Shown piece after piece: positions 7,502 through 14,069 of a stretch of DNA of 19,171 bases. The translations under genes were made by a program, and so were the position numbers. Each line of letters begins with the position of its first letter. Position 1 is the stretch's first letter. The notes beneath the pieces were generated by a model, which was not told the origin of the DNA, ran no database searches, and worked only from the letters and a program-made list of their open reading frames with translations. Origin of the DNA: Bacteroidota bacterium (GTDB taxonomy: Bacteria; Bacteroidota; Bacteroidia; Bacteroidales; VadinHA17); contig JADKBL010000042.1 in the NCBI GenBank assembly GCA_016718875.1, positions 1 to 19,171 of the forward strand. The letters run 5' to 3'.

Positions 7502-7762
7502 TTATTTTGAAGATTCTTTTTTCCGGATATTTTTTTTCACATCCTGCCAAAGATCATAATAAAGATCATTGGGTAGAGTCGCGTAGATTACACTGAGTTT
7601 AAGTAAGTTCTTCACTGAAGGCATCCTTTCACCTTTTTCCCATCGTGAAATTTTGCTCGTACCCGTAAAGCCAAGCATGTCTGCGACATCCTTTTGAGAA
7701 TAACCCATGATGCGGCGATACTTTCTCAAATGATTATTAAAATGATTCGACTGATGTGCCAT
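7502..7762 (-). CDS. XRE-family helix-turn-helix regulator
   Basis: This is an 86-residue single-domain DNA-binding protein of the Cro/CI (XRE) type. The helix-turn-helix spans about residues 13-60: LRKYRRIMGYSQKDVADMLG, then SKISRWEKGERMPS and NLLKLSVIY, the standard pattern with recognition helix SKISRWEKG. It most likely represses its own promoter in the 7763-7926 divergent gap and perhaps the 80-residue and RuvC-like genes behind it. A frameshifted relative lies at 13479-13733 next to a recombinase remnant, linking this regulator to the mobile element. The ATG at 7762 is well placed before the conserved start of the domain. Confidence 0.9.
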   Translation of the reverse strand: MAHQSNHFNNHLRKYRRIMGYSQKDVADMLGFTGTSKISRWEKGERMPSVKNLLKLSVIYATLPNDLYYDLWQDVKKNIRKKESSK

Positions 7763-7839
7763 GAATTAAAAACTACCACACAGCAATTCATAAGATAAGG
7801 ATGAACTCTTTGACTTAAGTGACAAATCTGAATTAAACA

Positions 7840-7868
7840 TTGACAACAGAGTTGGATTGTGATACAAT
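7840..7868 (+). promoter_or_regulatory. Sigma70-like promoter candidate
   Basis: TTGACA at 7840-7845 and TACAAT at 7863-7868 are spaced by 17 bases and lie 73 bases before the ATG at 7942. The pattern is a textbook sigma70 match but not the usual Bacteroidota form, so its use here is uncertain. Confidence 0.35.
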
Positions 7869-7941
7869 ACAATCATTATTAAATTCCCATAGTAATTGTA
7901 CCTGAACACATAACTGATTTCAGTAGTTGTGTGCTTTAACA

Positions 7942-8166
7942 ATGGGAAGTAACAAAGGATCAGTACTAATTATGAGCCAGAATAGGAAAAAACAAACAAA
8001 GCAATTAGGTAATCTTTCGAACGCGGAGAGAATGAAGATTCTTAATTTCATTGATAATCTTCGTGGGGAAAAAATAGAAAAGTTATCTGCCACAAGGACA
8101 CTGGTTAATGCTGAGAAGATAATTAAGAAACTCTTAAAGAAGAAAGGACACAAAAAGAACTTATAA
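7942..8166 (+). CDS. Small lysine-rich hypothetical protein
   Basis: From the ATG at 7942 this encodes 74 residues; an inner ATG at 7972 would give 64. The sequence is strongly basic, with clusters such as NRKKQTKQ near the start and IIKKLLKKKGHKKN at the end, and a predicted helical middle (LSNAERMKILNFIDNLRG). There is no known domain; it could be a DNA- or RNA-binding accessory protein or an antitoxin-like peptide. It is transcribed divergently from the XRE gene, with a sigma70-like promoter upstream, and converges on the DUF4263 nuclease gene. Confidence 0.5.
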   Translation: MGSNKGSVLIMSQNRKKQTKQLGNLSNAERMKILNFIDNLRGEKIEKLSATRTLVNAEKIIKKLLKKKGHKKNL

Positions 8167-8184
8167 AAGATAATTGCAAGAAAA

Positions 8185-8235
8185 TTCCATCATTAAACAA
8201 AGCTTTAATTTCTCTCAGAGCTATTTAGGATGGAA
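8185..8235. terminator. Long-loop inverted repeat between convergent genes
   Basis: TTCCATC (8185-8191) and GATGGAA (8229-8235) are perfect complements; extending the arms gives 10 of 12 matches. The loop of 37 bases is long, so this is only a weak bidirectional terminator candidate between the small basic protein and the DUF4263 gene. Confidence 0.3.
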
Positions 8236-8249
8236 ATTCCAAATCCTAT

Positions 8250-9029
8250 TCAGATTTCAGTAAACGGATTTACATCTCCAAAATTTGAATGCTGGTGCGC
8301 TCGTTCTTTAAGCAGTAATTTCATATCTCTTTTGAAAATTCTGTGATGTTTTTTATAGGTTTCAAATTGACTCTCGACACCTTCTTTTACTGACATCCAT
8401 TTTTTGTGGCTTAGTGCTTTCATAGGAGTAGTCCAATTTGCGATTCCCTCACCTTGAATCAAGTTGACTACGCTTAAAGCACCATCTATTAAATTGTCAA
8501 ACGTATGAATGTGAATTGATGTTCTGTTTTGATGATTCATACTTCTAAGTCTTGCAGCAGTTTCATTTGTGAGCTCACTCCGTCTTCCCATGAAAATAAT
8601 GCATAACGGATACTCCAACATTGCAAAGGTCTTTCTCGCATAGTCAATATTGTTTGTTATCCATGTGAGCCAGTCGTGCGCTTGCCTTAAAGCATGATTT
8701 AACTCTTGAGAGGGATCACCACTTTTGTTAAAGAGAGAGTATTTCGGAGATTCAATTTCGATTAGCTTCCATTCTGGTCCATAACTACCATGGTCACAAA
8801 TGGCAAAATCTATCTCATGATTAGATCCTAGTTTGATTTTAGAAAGGAGGGGTATGGTATCAAAGAGACGTATGTGATTATTAAAAAAGTAACTGTGGTG
8901 AGATAGAAATTTATGAATTAGATGTTCGTTGACTTTTTTTTCTAAAAGGAGTGAAAACTCCCCGACATCCTCGAATAACCTAGGAAGTGTTAAGGCCTTT
9001 ACTTCGGGATCAATACGTTCAATTGCCAA
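8250..9029 (-). CDS. DUF4263 (Shedu-like) PD-(D/E)xK nuclease domain protein
   Basis: This is a 259-residue protein of the DUF4263 type, the nuclease domain of Shedu (SduA) anti-phage proteins. The core appears as HEIDFAI at 71-77 (Asp74) and WKLIEIESPK at 87-96 (Glu91, then Glu93 where many relatives have Lys). A conserved helix with Gln116 follows (NHALRQAHDWLTWI). The strand CIIFMGRR (143-150) and HIHTFDNLID (173-182) also fit the family. No extra N-terminal sensor domain is present beyond about 50 residues. The reading frame has no ATG upstream, so the TTG at 9029 is the most likely start; the frame is open a little further to a TGA. It sits in a defence island next to a LexA-like repressor. 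Family call is good; activity is inferred. Confidence 0.75.
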   Translation of the reverse strand: MAIERIDPEVKALTLPRLFEDVGEFSLLLEKKVNEHLIHKFLSHHSYFFNNHIRLFDTIPLLSKIKLGSNHEIDFAICDHGSYGPEWKLIEIESPKYSLFNKSGDPSQELNHALRQAHDWLTWITNNIDYARKTFAMLEYPLCIIFMGRRSELTNETAARLRSMNHQNRTSIHIHTFDNLIDGALSVVNLIQGEGIANWTTPMKALSHKKWMSVKEGVESQFETYKKHHRIFKRDMKLLLKERAHQHSNFGDVNPFTEI

Positions 9030-9193
9030 GATTTGTCTATTTATTTGAATTATAAGATTTGAACTATTGAATCGGTTTCATGATGTTCTTCTGATGGGAA
9101 AAATAACTTGAAGAATTGATTACTTAAGGAATTGCATTAGAATAATTACGTCCTCATATGCTTTCAGTACCAAATTAAAAACAAGATAAGGCT

Positions 9194-9823
9194 TTAATGA
9201 AACTTTTTCACAATATCAATAACTTTTCCACTCATTCTAAAATCATCACTCTCGTGTATGAATATTGGCGGATATTCCCTAGTTGATTCCGATAAAAGCG
9301 CTACTCTCGAATGAGTTTTATCCATTCTGAATTTTTTGATGTTTGCCATACCATCAATGATAGAAACAATGTAGTCACCATCCCGTGGAGAGATATTTTC
9401 GCTGTCAATAATTGCATAGTCGCCAGTTTCAATGTTTTTACCCTTAATATTTGCTTTGTTTAAAGAATTCCCATCTGCCTTTATTGCATATAATCCTTTT
9501 TTATAAGGGAGAAGACGTTTTGATATCTTTAAGTACCCTTCAATATTTTCATTGGCAAAGATGACCGCGGGACCACAATTAGCTGAACCTACAATAGGTA
9601 TTGAAATTATGAGATCACTAGATTTAGACTTGTCACTGACTCTTCTAACAATTTCATTTTTTTTATCAATTGAGATAAATCCTTTCCTCTCTAGCTGCAA
9701 GAGATGGTGCTTAACTTTTTGAGGTAATGTCTCTCCAATCAATATACCTATTTCTCTGAGTGGTAAACCACCAATATTTTGATTATCTATCAGTGTGAGC
9801 AACCGTTCTTGTAGGTGATGCAT
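9194..9823 (-). CDS. LexA-like self-cleaving repressor (winged helix + S24 peptidase)
   Basis: The N-terminal 65 residues form a winged helix (LPLREIGILIGETLPQKVKHHL), and the rest is a LexA/UmuD-type S24 peptidase. From the ATG at 9823 (209 residues) the cleavage site lies at Cys83-Gly84 in ANCGP, the catalytic Ser120 in DGNSLN, and the catalytic Lys at 163 in ANIKKF. Such repressors cleave themselves on DNA damage via RecA and release their target genes. An upstream in-frame TTG at 9838 lies inside the -7 box, so it cannot be the start. With the ATG at 9823 the mRNA would be almost leaderless. The gene is divergent from the ubiquitin-like operon, with mirrored ATTTGAC boxes in between, suggesting shared control. 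Confidence 0.85.
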   Translation of the reverse strand: MHHLQERLLTLIDNQNIGGLPLREIGILIGETLPQKVKHHLLQLERKGFISIDKKNEIVRRVSDKSKSSDLIISIPIVGSANCGPAVIFANENIEGYLKISKRLLPYKKGLYAIKADGNSLNKANIKGKNIETGDYAIIDSENISPRDGDYIVSIIDGMANIKKFRMDKTHSRVALLSESTREYPPIFIHESDDFRMSGKVIDIVKKFH

Positions 9824-9835
9824 AGGTAGAGTATA

Positions 9836-9843
9836 CAAAGATA
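9836..9843 (-). promoter_or_regulatory. -7 element of the LexA-like gene (TATCTTTG)
   Basis: On the minus strand TATCTTTG matches TAnnTTTG exactly. It ends 12 bases before the ATG at 9823, so the transcript start would lie only about 6 bases before the start codon. Confidence 0.6.
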
Positions 9844-9897
9844 GTCAAATTTTATCAACTTGTTTTCCATAACTATTTAACATGTGACAGATTTGAC
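9844..9897. promoter_or_regulatory. Mirrored operator candidates (GTCAAAT ... ATTTGAC)
   Basis: GTCAAAT at 9844-9850 and ATTTGAC at 9891-9897 are perfect complements 40 bases apart. On their own strands both read ATTTGAC followed by TAT or AATAT. The left copy abuts the repressor -7 box; the right copy covers the -33 box of the Ubl operon. Binding of the LexA-like protein is inferred from position. Confidence 0.45.
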
Positions 9898-9922
9898 AAT
9901 ATCTAAAAAAGGAGTATCTTTG
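9893..9922 (+). promoter_or_regulatory. Promoter of the ubiquitin-like operon
   Basis: TTG at 9893-9895, a 19-base spacer and TATCTTTG at 9915-9922 match the full Bacteroidota promoter consensus (TTG-N19-TAnnTTTG). It lies 46 bases before the Ubl ATG at 9969, the best promoter in the window. Confidence 0.7.
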
Positions 9923-9968
9923 AATTGTCGTTGTAGTTTACTTTAATTAATTAAAACACATAAACAAC

Positions 9969-10222
9969 ATGACTGAAAATGTAATGAAAAAGGTAAGGAT
10001 CATTGTTAATGGAACTCCCTTTGGAGTGGATAATGATGAGGTCTCGTATGCGGAAGTCGTGACCTTAGCGTTTCCTGACTATCCACAACATCCTGAGATA
10101 AATTATTCGGTAAAATACAGGGAGGTCCTGCTAACAAACCTGAAGGTATTTTGCCACCAGGTGGAAGTGTTGAAATAAAAAATGAAATGGCTTTCCGTGT
10201 TTCACCAACTGGTCAGTCATAA
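9969..10222 (+). CDS. Multiubiquitin-type ubiquitin-like protein, with probable -1 frameshift
   Basis: The uninterrupted frame gives only 69 residues (stop at 10176-10178). Residues 1-51 match a beta-grasp domain of the multiubiquitin family: KKVRIIVNGTPFGV, then EVSYAEVVTLAFP and YSVKYR. The remaining 18 residues do not fit. Stepping back one base at 10121 gives GGPANKPEGILPPGGSVEI, then NEMAFRVSPTGQS and a stop at 10220-10222, which is exactly the expected closing part (Gly-Pro loop, G-x-L-x-x-G-x-x-V, F-x-V). The repaired protein has 84 residues. The shift point is ACAGGGAGG, so one missing G would explain it. The C terminus has no Gly-Gly, as is usual in this family. It heads the operon with the E1-like gene and should be the modifier or scaffold recognised by it. 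Confidence 0.75.
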
Positions 10223-11357
10223 CGAAGATATAGAACGGCTAATCCAGAAGGGATATGCCGTCTCGTTTGACAGTAGTTATCTTATCATTCGTGATATTCC
10301 TTATCTGAATGAAAAGAAAGAACTTCTGGTGGGTGCTATTGTAGCAAAATTGGATTTTGTTGATAAAGTTCATGTGCGCCCAGTGGACCATCAAATATTC
10401 TTCTGTGGATCGCACCCCTGCCAACTTAATGGCAGCCTTATTTCTAATATGGGTGGAGGACCCGCAACGCTCGCATTATCTTCCGACGATTTAGTGGTAC
10501 AAAGATCTTTTTCAAATAAGCCAGCTGCAGGTTTTGCCAATTTTTTCGATACAATCGAAAGTTATGTGGCTATCATCTCTGGACCACCAATGGAATTGCA
10601 CAATGCTAATCCTTTTACATTCCGTATAACTGAAGTTATGACCGATTCAGTATTTCATTATAACGATACTTTAACAGGTAGAGCTGAGATTGGGGATCTA
10701 TCAATGAAATTGAAAGAGGACATTATTGCAATCATCGGACTTGGTGGTACAGGTTCCTATCTTCTTGATTTCATTACCAAAATCCCTGTTAAGGAAATTC
10801 GAGGGTTTGACTTAGATTCGTTCCATGTTCATAATGCATTTCGTTCTCCTGGGAAGTTGACTGTAGAAGAACTGGGTAAACGGAAATCAGAAGTATATCA
10901 GGGCAGATATGAGGGATTTCGTAAAAACATCAATCTATCTTCAAAATTTATTGTCGCAGATTCCAGGGAGGATTTAGAAGGAGTAACCTTTGCGTTTGTT
11001 TGTGTGGATAAAGGCTCATCTCGAACAGAAATTTTTGATTTGTTAATTGCAATGAAGATTCCATTTATTGATGTAGGTATGGGACTTAGTAGGGATAATG
11101 GGCTTATTAATGGCATGTTGAGAATGACATTTTATGATATTGATCAAGCGCAAGAGGTCTTAGCAAAAAAATTAGCTCCTATGGTTGATTTACCAGATGA
11201 TGTTTATCAAAATAACATTCAAATTTCAGAGCTTAACGCATTAAACGCATGCTTGGCTATAATAAAGTATAAACAGATACGAGGTTTCTATACTGACGAT
11301 AATACATATTATCACATGTTACTTTCGCTTAATGATTTTCATTTAGCTGGAGAATGA
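10182..11357 (+). CDS. ThiF/E1-like adenylyltransferase with N-terminal DUF6791-type domain
   Basis: Residues 181-310 form a ThiF/MoeB/E1 Rossmann domain: GLGGTG at 186-191 binds ATP, Asp210 and Asp212 follow the second strand, HNAFRS contains Asn218 and Arg221, Lys233/Lys235 follow, and VDKGSSR contains Asp276. These residues normally adenylate the C terminus of a ubiquitin-like protein. Residues 1-170 correspond to the extra domain that precedes ThiF in the multiubiquitin operons (DUF6791, from memory), with HQIFFCGSHPC at 70-80 as its most distinctive motif. Candidate thiol residues are Cys75, Cys80, Cys274 and Cys357. If the Ubl is repaired, this start lies inside the Ubl gene by 41 bases; GTG at 10197 is an alternative. 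It overlaps the DUF6527 gene as ATGA. Confidence 0.85.
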   Translation: MKWLSVFHQLVSHNEDIERLIQKGYAVSFDSSYLIIRDIPYLNEKKELLVGAIVAKLDFVDKVHVRPVDHQIFFCGSHPCQLNGSLISNMGGGPATLALSSDDLVVQRSFSNKPAAGFANFFDTIESYVAIISGPPMELHNANPFTFRITEVMTDSVFHYNDTLTGRAEIGDLSMKLKEDIIAIIGLGGTGSYLLDFITKIPVKEIRGFDLDSFHVHNAFRSPGKLTVEELGKRKSEVYQGRYEGFRKNINLSSKFIVADSREDLEGVTFAFVCVDKGSSRTEIFDLLIAMKIPFIDVGMGLSRDNGLINGMLRMTFYDIDQAQEVLAKKLAPMVDLPDDVYQNNIQISELNALNACLAIIKYKQIRGFYTDDNTYYHMLLSLNDFHLAGE

Positions 11358-11755
11358 TCACTCTTAAATTATTTCATGTTCGTTATTTGCCATCAGAGCT
11401 TGAATCAGGGCTCTTATACTTTTCAGAAGAATATGGGATAGCAGGGCATTTATGCCCGTGTGGTTGCGGTAGTAAAATAATAACACCAATAGGTCCAACC
11501 GATTGGTCGCTTGAAGAAAAAGACGGGAAAGCAACTCTCTACCCTTCGATTGGAAATTGGCAGATTCCCTGTAGATCCCATTACTGGATTATTAAAGGAA
11601 GGATTAAATGGTCATACCAATTTACTGATGACCAAATTAGATTGGGACGTAGAAATGAAGAAGAGAGGGCAATCGCATACTATAAGAAACTTGATAATAA
11701 ACGAAGAAAGAAAACTATTTTTTGGCGGATTGTGAATTCAATTTTTAAGAAGTGA
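11354..11755 (+). CDS. DUF6527 family protein, putative zinc-binding partner of the Ubl/E1 pair
   Basis: This is a 133-residue protein of the family that accompanies multiubiquitin and ThiF genes (DUF6527 by recall). It has CPCGCG at 34-39 and the core YPSIGNWQIPCRSHYWI at 63-79, with Cys34, Cys36, Cys38, Cys73 and His76 as likely zinc ligands. The C-terminal third is Lys/Arg-rich and lacks motifs. The biochemical role of the family is not known to me; it could be a ligase-like adaptor or a processing factor. The ATG overlaps the E1 stop (ATGA), and the next gene starts 12 bases after its stop, so it is in the middle of a four-gene operon. Confidence 0.75.
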   Translation: MITLKLFHVRYLPSELESGLLYFSEEYGIAGHLCPCGCGSKIITPIGPTDWSLEEKDGKATLYPSIGNWQIPCRSHYWIIKGRIKWSYQFTDDQIRLGRRNEEERAIAYYKKLDNKRRKKTIFWRIVNSIFKK

Positions 11756-11767
11756 AACTTAATGTAA

Positions 11768-12382
11768 ATGTCAATTAATAAAAGCATTACGGAAAATCAA
11801 AAAGAAGAACCTTCAGCTGATGATCTGCAACTTTATCATAAAGTTGAAAATTCGCCTGTCGGAACGTGGAAGATGTATCCTGCAACTGGAGTGGGTGTTG
11901 AGGAAAATATTTCACAACATTGGCAAAATATCATTGAGCTGCGTGGCAGAGTTAAGCATTCTTTGGCAACCCACTGTTTTATTGAAGCCTTATCAATAAG
12001 GCTTCAAATTATCGATTATTGGCTTCGGCTATTCTTTTCAAATAGAGCTACCCCTGGTCAAAAAAGAGAACGAGAATTTGGGAGACTTTTGAAGCAAGTA
12101 TTTGACCTGGGACTAAGTAAAGAATTATATGAAGACTTACTTGAGTTCAATAAGCATAGGATTAATGCAATTCATGGTTATGTTGTTGGTACTACGAGTT
12201 ATATGATAATCAAAAAGGTAGCTATTGAATCAGATGAATTGCTTAAGACAAGCGTCATTTTTGTCATACGGAACTCAGGAATAGTGGTTACTACTCGAGA
12301 TCAGCTTGTTGCTAATCCAGGCGCTTTGACACTACATGTAGAATGGTTTTGTAAGGAGGTTAGAGAAGGTAAATACTATTAA
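11768..12382 (+). CDS. HEPN-like protein, last gene of the ubiquitin-like operon
   Basis: The 204-residue protein is mostly helical. The signature NKHRINAIHGY at 128-138 gives Arg131 and His136, an R-x4-H motif as in HEPN ribonucleases. It follows a helical stretch (FIEALSIRLQIIDYWLRLFF, 71-90) typical of the first HEPN helices. HEPN proteins act as RNA-cleaving toxins or abortive infection effectors. That makes this the most likely effector of the system, perhaps held inactive or switched on by Ubl conjugation; this is inference. A nearby ATG at 11762 is followed by TAA, so 11768 is the start. The first 50 residues look disordered. It converges on the HNH gene. Confidence 0.6.
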   Translation: MSINKSITENQKEEPSADDLQLYHKVENSPVGTWKMYPATGVGVEENISQHWQNIIELRGRVKHSLATHCFIEALSIRLQIIDYWLRLFFSNRATPGQKREREFGRLLKQVFDLGLSKELYEDLLEFNKHRINAIHGYVVGTTSYMIIKKVAIESDELLKTSVIFVIRNSGIVVTTRDQLVANPGALTLHVEWFCKEVREGKYY

Positions 12383-12450
12383 TTAATTTGATTGAAGCTT
12401 GAGGATTTCTTTCATCTTACTTTCTTTTTTTCTCGGATCTTTATACCTAA

Positions 12451-13149
12451 TCAAACTTTCCGTAAATTTTTCTTGCGACTCTGTTCTAAGTTGATTTTGT
12501 TTTTATCACAATATTGAATTAGCTGACCAGAATCAATTACTTCGAATGCCTTTGATTTAGCGTCCGACAAAGTATGGTATATTTTTTTGCTTTCTAGAGT
12601 ATGTATCTTTAAATTGAAATTCTGCTGATCTTCTCTAATTTCAATATTGAATTGTCCTTGCCGAATAGTATGGGTGTCATTATCAAGTTTCCATCGGGAA
12701 GAATCAATAAACCTTCGTAGTCTACCTCTATAACTTGTTAGGGACTCCATCAAGTTAGAGGCGACATCAGAATCGGTAAGTTTATCACAGCAATATGTTC
12801 CTACTTCCATAGTTCCCCACTTCTCATGTTGGATTGTAAATACGTAGCGAATATCATTTCCGCAATTTTCACATGTTCCAACAAGCTCTTCTAAATCTTC
12901 ATCACACACATATTCCCAACCAAATTGTGGCTTAAAAATACCATGAACAGTAGCGTGGCAACCCTTACAAAGTGTCATGCAATCTTTGAGCGGATACTCC
13001 CAGGGCTTTTTTCCTTTGATGTAAGTCTTGTGATGAACTTGCAAAATCACTTCACCGTTGCTTCGGCCACACTTTGCACACTTATATCCATCGAGCTCAA
13101 TTATATGATCACGAAATTCTTTCCATTGATGATTAGAATAGTGTGACAT
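12451..13149 (-). CDS. HNH endonuclease with second zinc ribbon
   Basis: Residues 8-70 form an HNH nuclease: YKCAKCG (Cys24, Cys27), VHH (His39, His40), then LCKGCHATVHG (Cys61, Cys64, His65, His69). The position of the central Asn is occupied by Asp56 or Cys57, a mild deviation. A second zinc ribbon follows: CENCGNDIRYVFTIQHE at 93-109 with the closing pair GTYCC (Cys120-121). The C-terminal 90 residues are basic with a helical end. It probably cuts DNA. It is transcribed opposite to the Ubl operon and has its own -7 box at 13189. It may be a defence gene or a mobile-element homing nuclease. Confidence 0.8.
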   Translation of the reverse strand: MSHYSNHQWKEFRDHIIELDGYKCAKCGRSNGEVILQVHHKTYIKGKKPWEYPLKDCMTLCKGCHATVHGIFKPQFGWEYVCDEDLEELVGTCENCGNDIRYVFTIQHEKWGTMEVGTYCCDKLTDSDVASNLMESLTSYRGRLRRFIDSSRWKLDNDTHTIRQGQFNIEIREDQQNFNLKIHTLESKKIYHTLSDAKSKAFEVIDSGQLIQYCDKNKINLEQSRKKNLRKV

Positions 13150-13188
13150 GCCAACACAATCTCATTATGCGAAATAATGAACGTCTTA

Positions 13189-13196
13189 CAAAAGTA
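13189..13196 (-). promoter_or_regulatory. -7 element of the HNH gene (TACTTTTG)
   Basis: On the minus strand TACTTTTG matches TAnnTTTG and lies 39 bases before the HNH ATG. No good -33 TTG is found at the right spacing. Confidence 0.4.
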
Positions 13197-13350
13197 ATTT
13201 TTAAGTTTTTCTTGAGTTAAACAATTTTCAACAACCCTTTGTATTTTTGCAATAAAGGAATGTTGGTTAAATTTAGAAATGTAATACGAAAAGTATCATA
13301 ATTTGTTGTATAAGCGATGAAGTACTCAAAATAGATTTTTTGTTTGGAAA

Positions 13351-13482
13351 ATGAAACAAGATGAAAAGTTTCGTTGGGACGCTTTTTCCTACGAAAATGA
13401 AGATTTTGTTCATGAAAATGTTTTGATAGCTGAAAAGATTCAAGAGACCTTGGAATGCATTAATATACAACGGGATCGCTAG
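13351..13482 (+). CDS. Small acidic hypothetical ORF (43 residues)
   Basis: ATG at 13351 is preceded by TTTGGAAA, and the ORF runs MKQDEKFRWDAFSYENEDF to a TAG at 13480-13482. It is acidic and probably helical. Nothing is recognised. It ends on the last base of the decayed XRE copy on the other strand, so it may be the beginning of a longer gene cut by the insertion that left that copy. Confidence 0.35.
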   Translation: MKQDEKFRWDAFSYENEDFVHENVLIAEKIQETLECINIQRDR

Positions 13483-13733
13483 TTCAAGAAGAGTGATTTC
13501 TGTAACTTCTGGCTTATTCTATCATCGCAAAGATACCAGGAAGCTCTCTGTACGGCTGTGTATATATCGTAAATAATGTAGTGCTTCATGAGGTTCAGTA
13601 TCCGTGGGTACGTTTTACCTTGTTCCCATCGTGAGATCATGTCAGTACTTGCAAATCCTATTCATTGGCACAATCGATCTGTCTTAGTCCTTTGCGAACT
13701 CTATTTTCACGCTGTTGATTTGGTATAAGTATT
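13479..13733 (-). pseudogene. Frameshifted XRE-type regulator copy
   Basis: On the minus strand the region reads PNQQRENRVRKGLRQIDCAN, a TAG, and in another frame GFASTDMISRWEQGKTYPRI, then LNLMKHYIIYDIYTAVQ and a stop at 13479. This aligns with the intact XRE protein at 7502-7762 (SKISRWEKGERMPSVKNLLK), so it is a dead relative. It follows a recombinase remnant at 13734 by a few bases, the gene order recombinase then XRE expected in the intact element. Confidence 0.75.
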
Positions 13734-13975
13734 TTATGCGTCTCTTTTAGGCCTATTAAGGATGGATAATTTGTCCGAAGGATCAATCTGTTGCTTTGGA
13801 CCGAATTTGTATTCTTTCATGATATCAGAGAGCTTGATGAGGTCTCGTTCAATGATACTCCAGAATACTCTTCTATCCATTTTGTCCTTTTGGTCAACTC
13901 TCTTTGTTATGGCATAAGGCTTTTTGTGATTTCGGTTTAAAGTGCTAGGCTTGAAGTGCACTTTAAGACACTTAG
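13734..13975 (-). pseudogene. C-terminal fragment of a serine recombinase
   Basis: The minus-strand frame reads VHFKPSTLNRNHKKPYAITK, then IKLSDIMKEYKFGPKQ and a stop at 13734-13736. It parallels the end of the large recombinase at 16128 (VHFKTSTSNRNLKKSYVITN, IKLSNIMKELKYGPQK). DNA similarity stops after GAAGTGCAC near 13962/16381. The identity is moderate, so this is a related but not recent copy. The catalytic and middle parts are gone, replaced by the SIR2 cassette. Confidence 0.75.
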
Positions 13976-14069
13976 GACAAATTTCCCTGTCTTGACAGAG
14001 AATAATAGTAATGTCTATACACAAATTTGGTATGTTGGCAGCAGTTTTCGATTAGTATACTCTTTCAAT

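Noticed and set aside
9824..9838. TTG start of the LexA-like gene at 9838
   Set aside because: It lies inside the TATCTTTG promoter element; the ATG at 9823 is the first usable start.
12387..12455. TTTGATT ... AATCAAA inverted repeat between the HEPN-like and HNH genes
   Set aside because: The 55-base loop and 7-bp AT-rich arms are expected by chance in this DNA; it is not a convincing terminator.
13988..14005. CTGTC-TT-GACAG palindrome upstream of the SIR2 gene
   Set aside because: It resembles an operator or a -35 box but occurs once, lies within relict sequence and matches no partner site.
13956..14069. In-frame N-terminal extension of the SIR2 gene from an ATG at 13956
   Set aside because: It begins inside recombinase-fragment sequence on the other strand, and the SIR2 domain starts naturally at the ATG at 14070 with MAKITFLIGAGAS.
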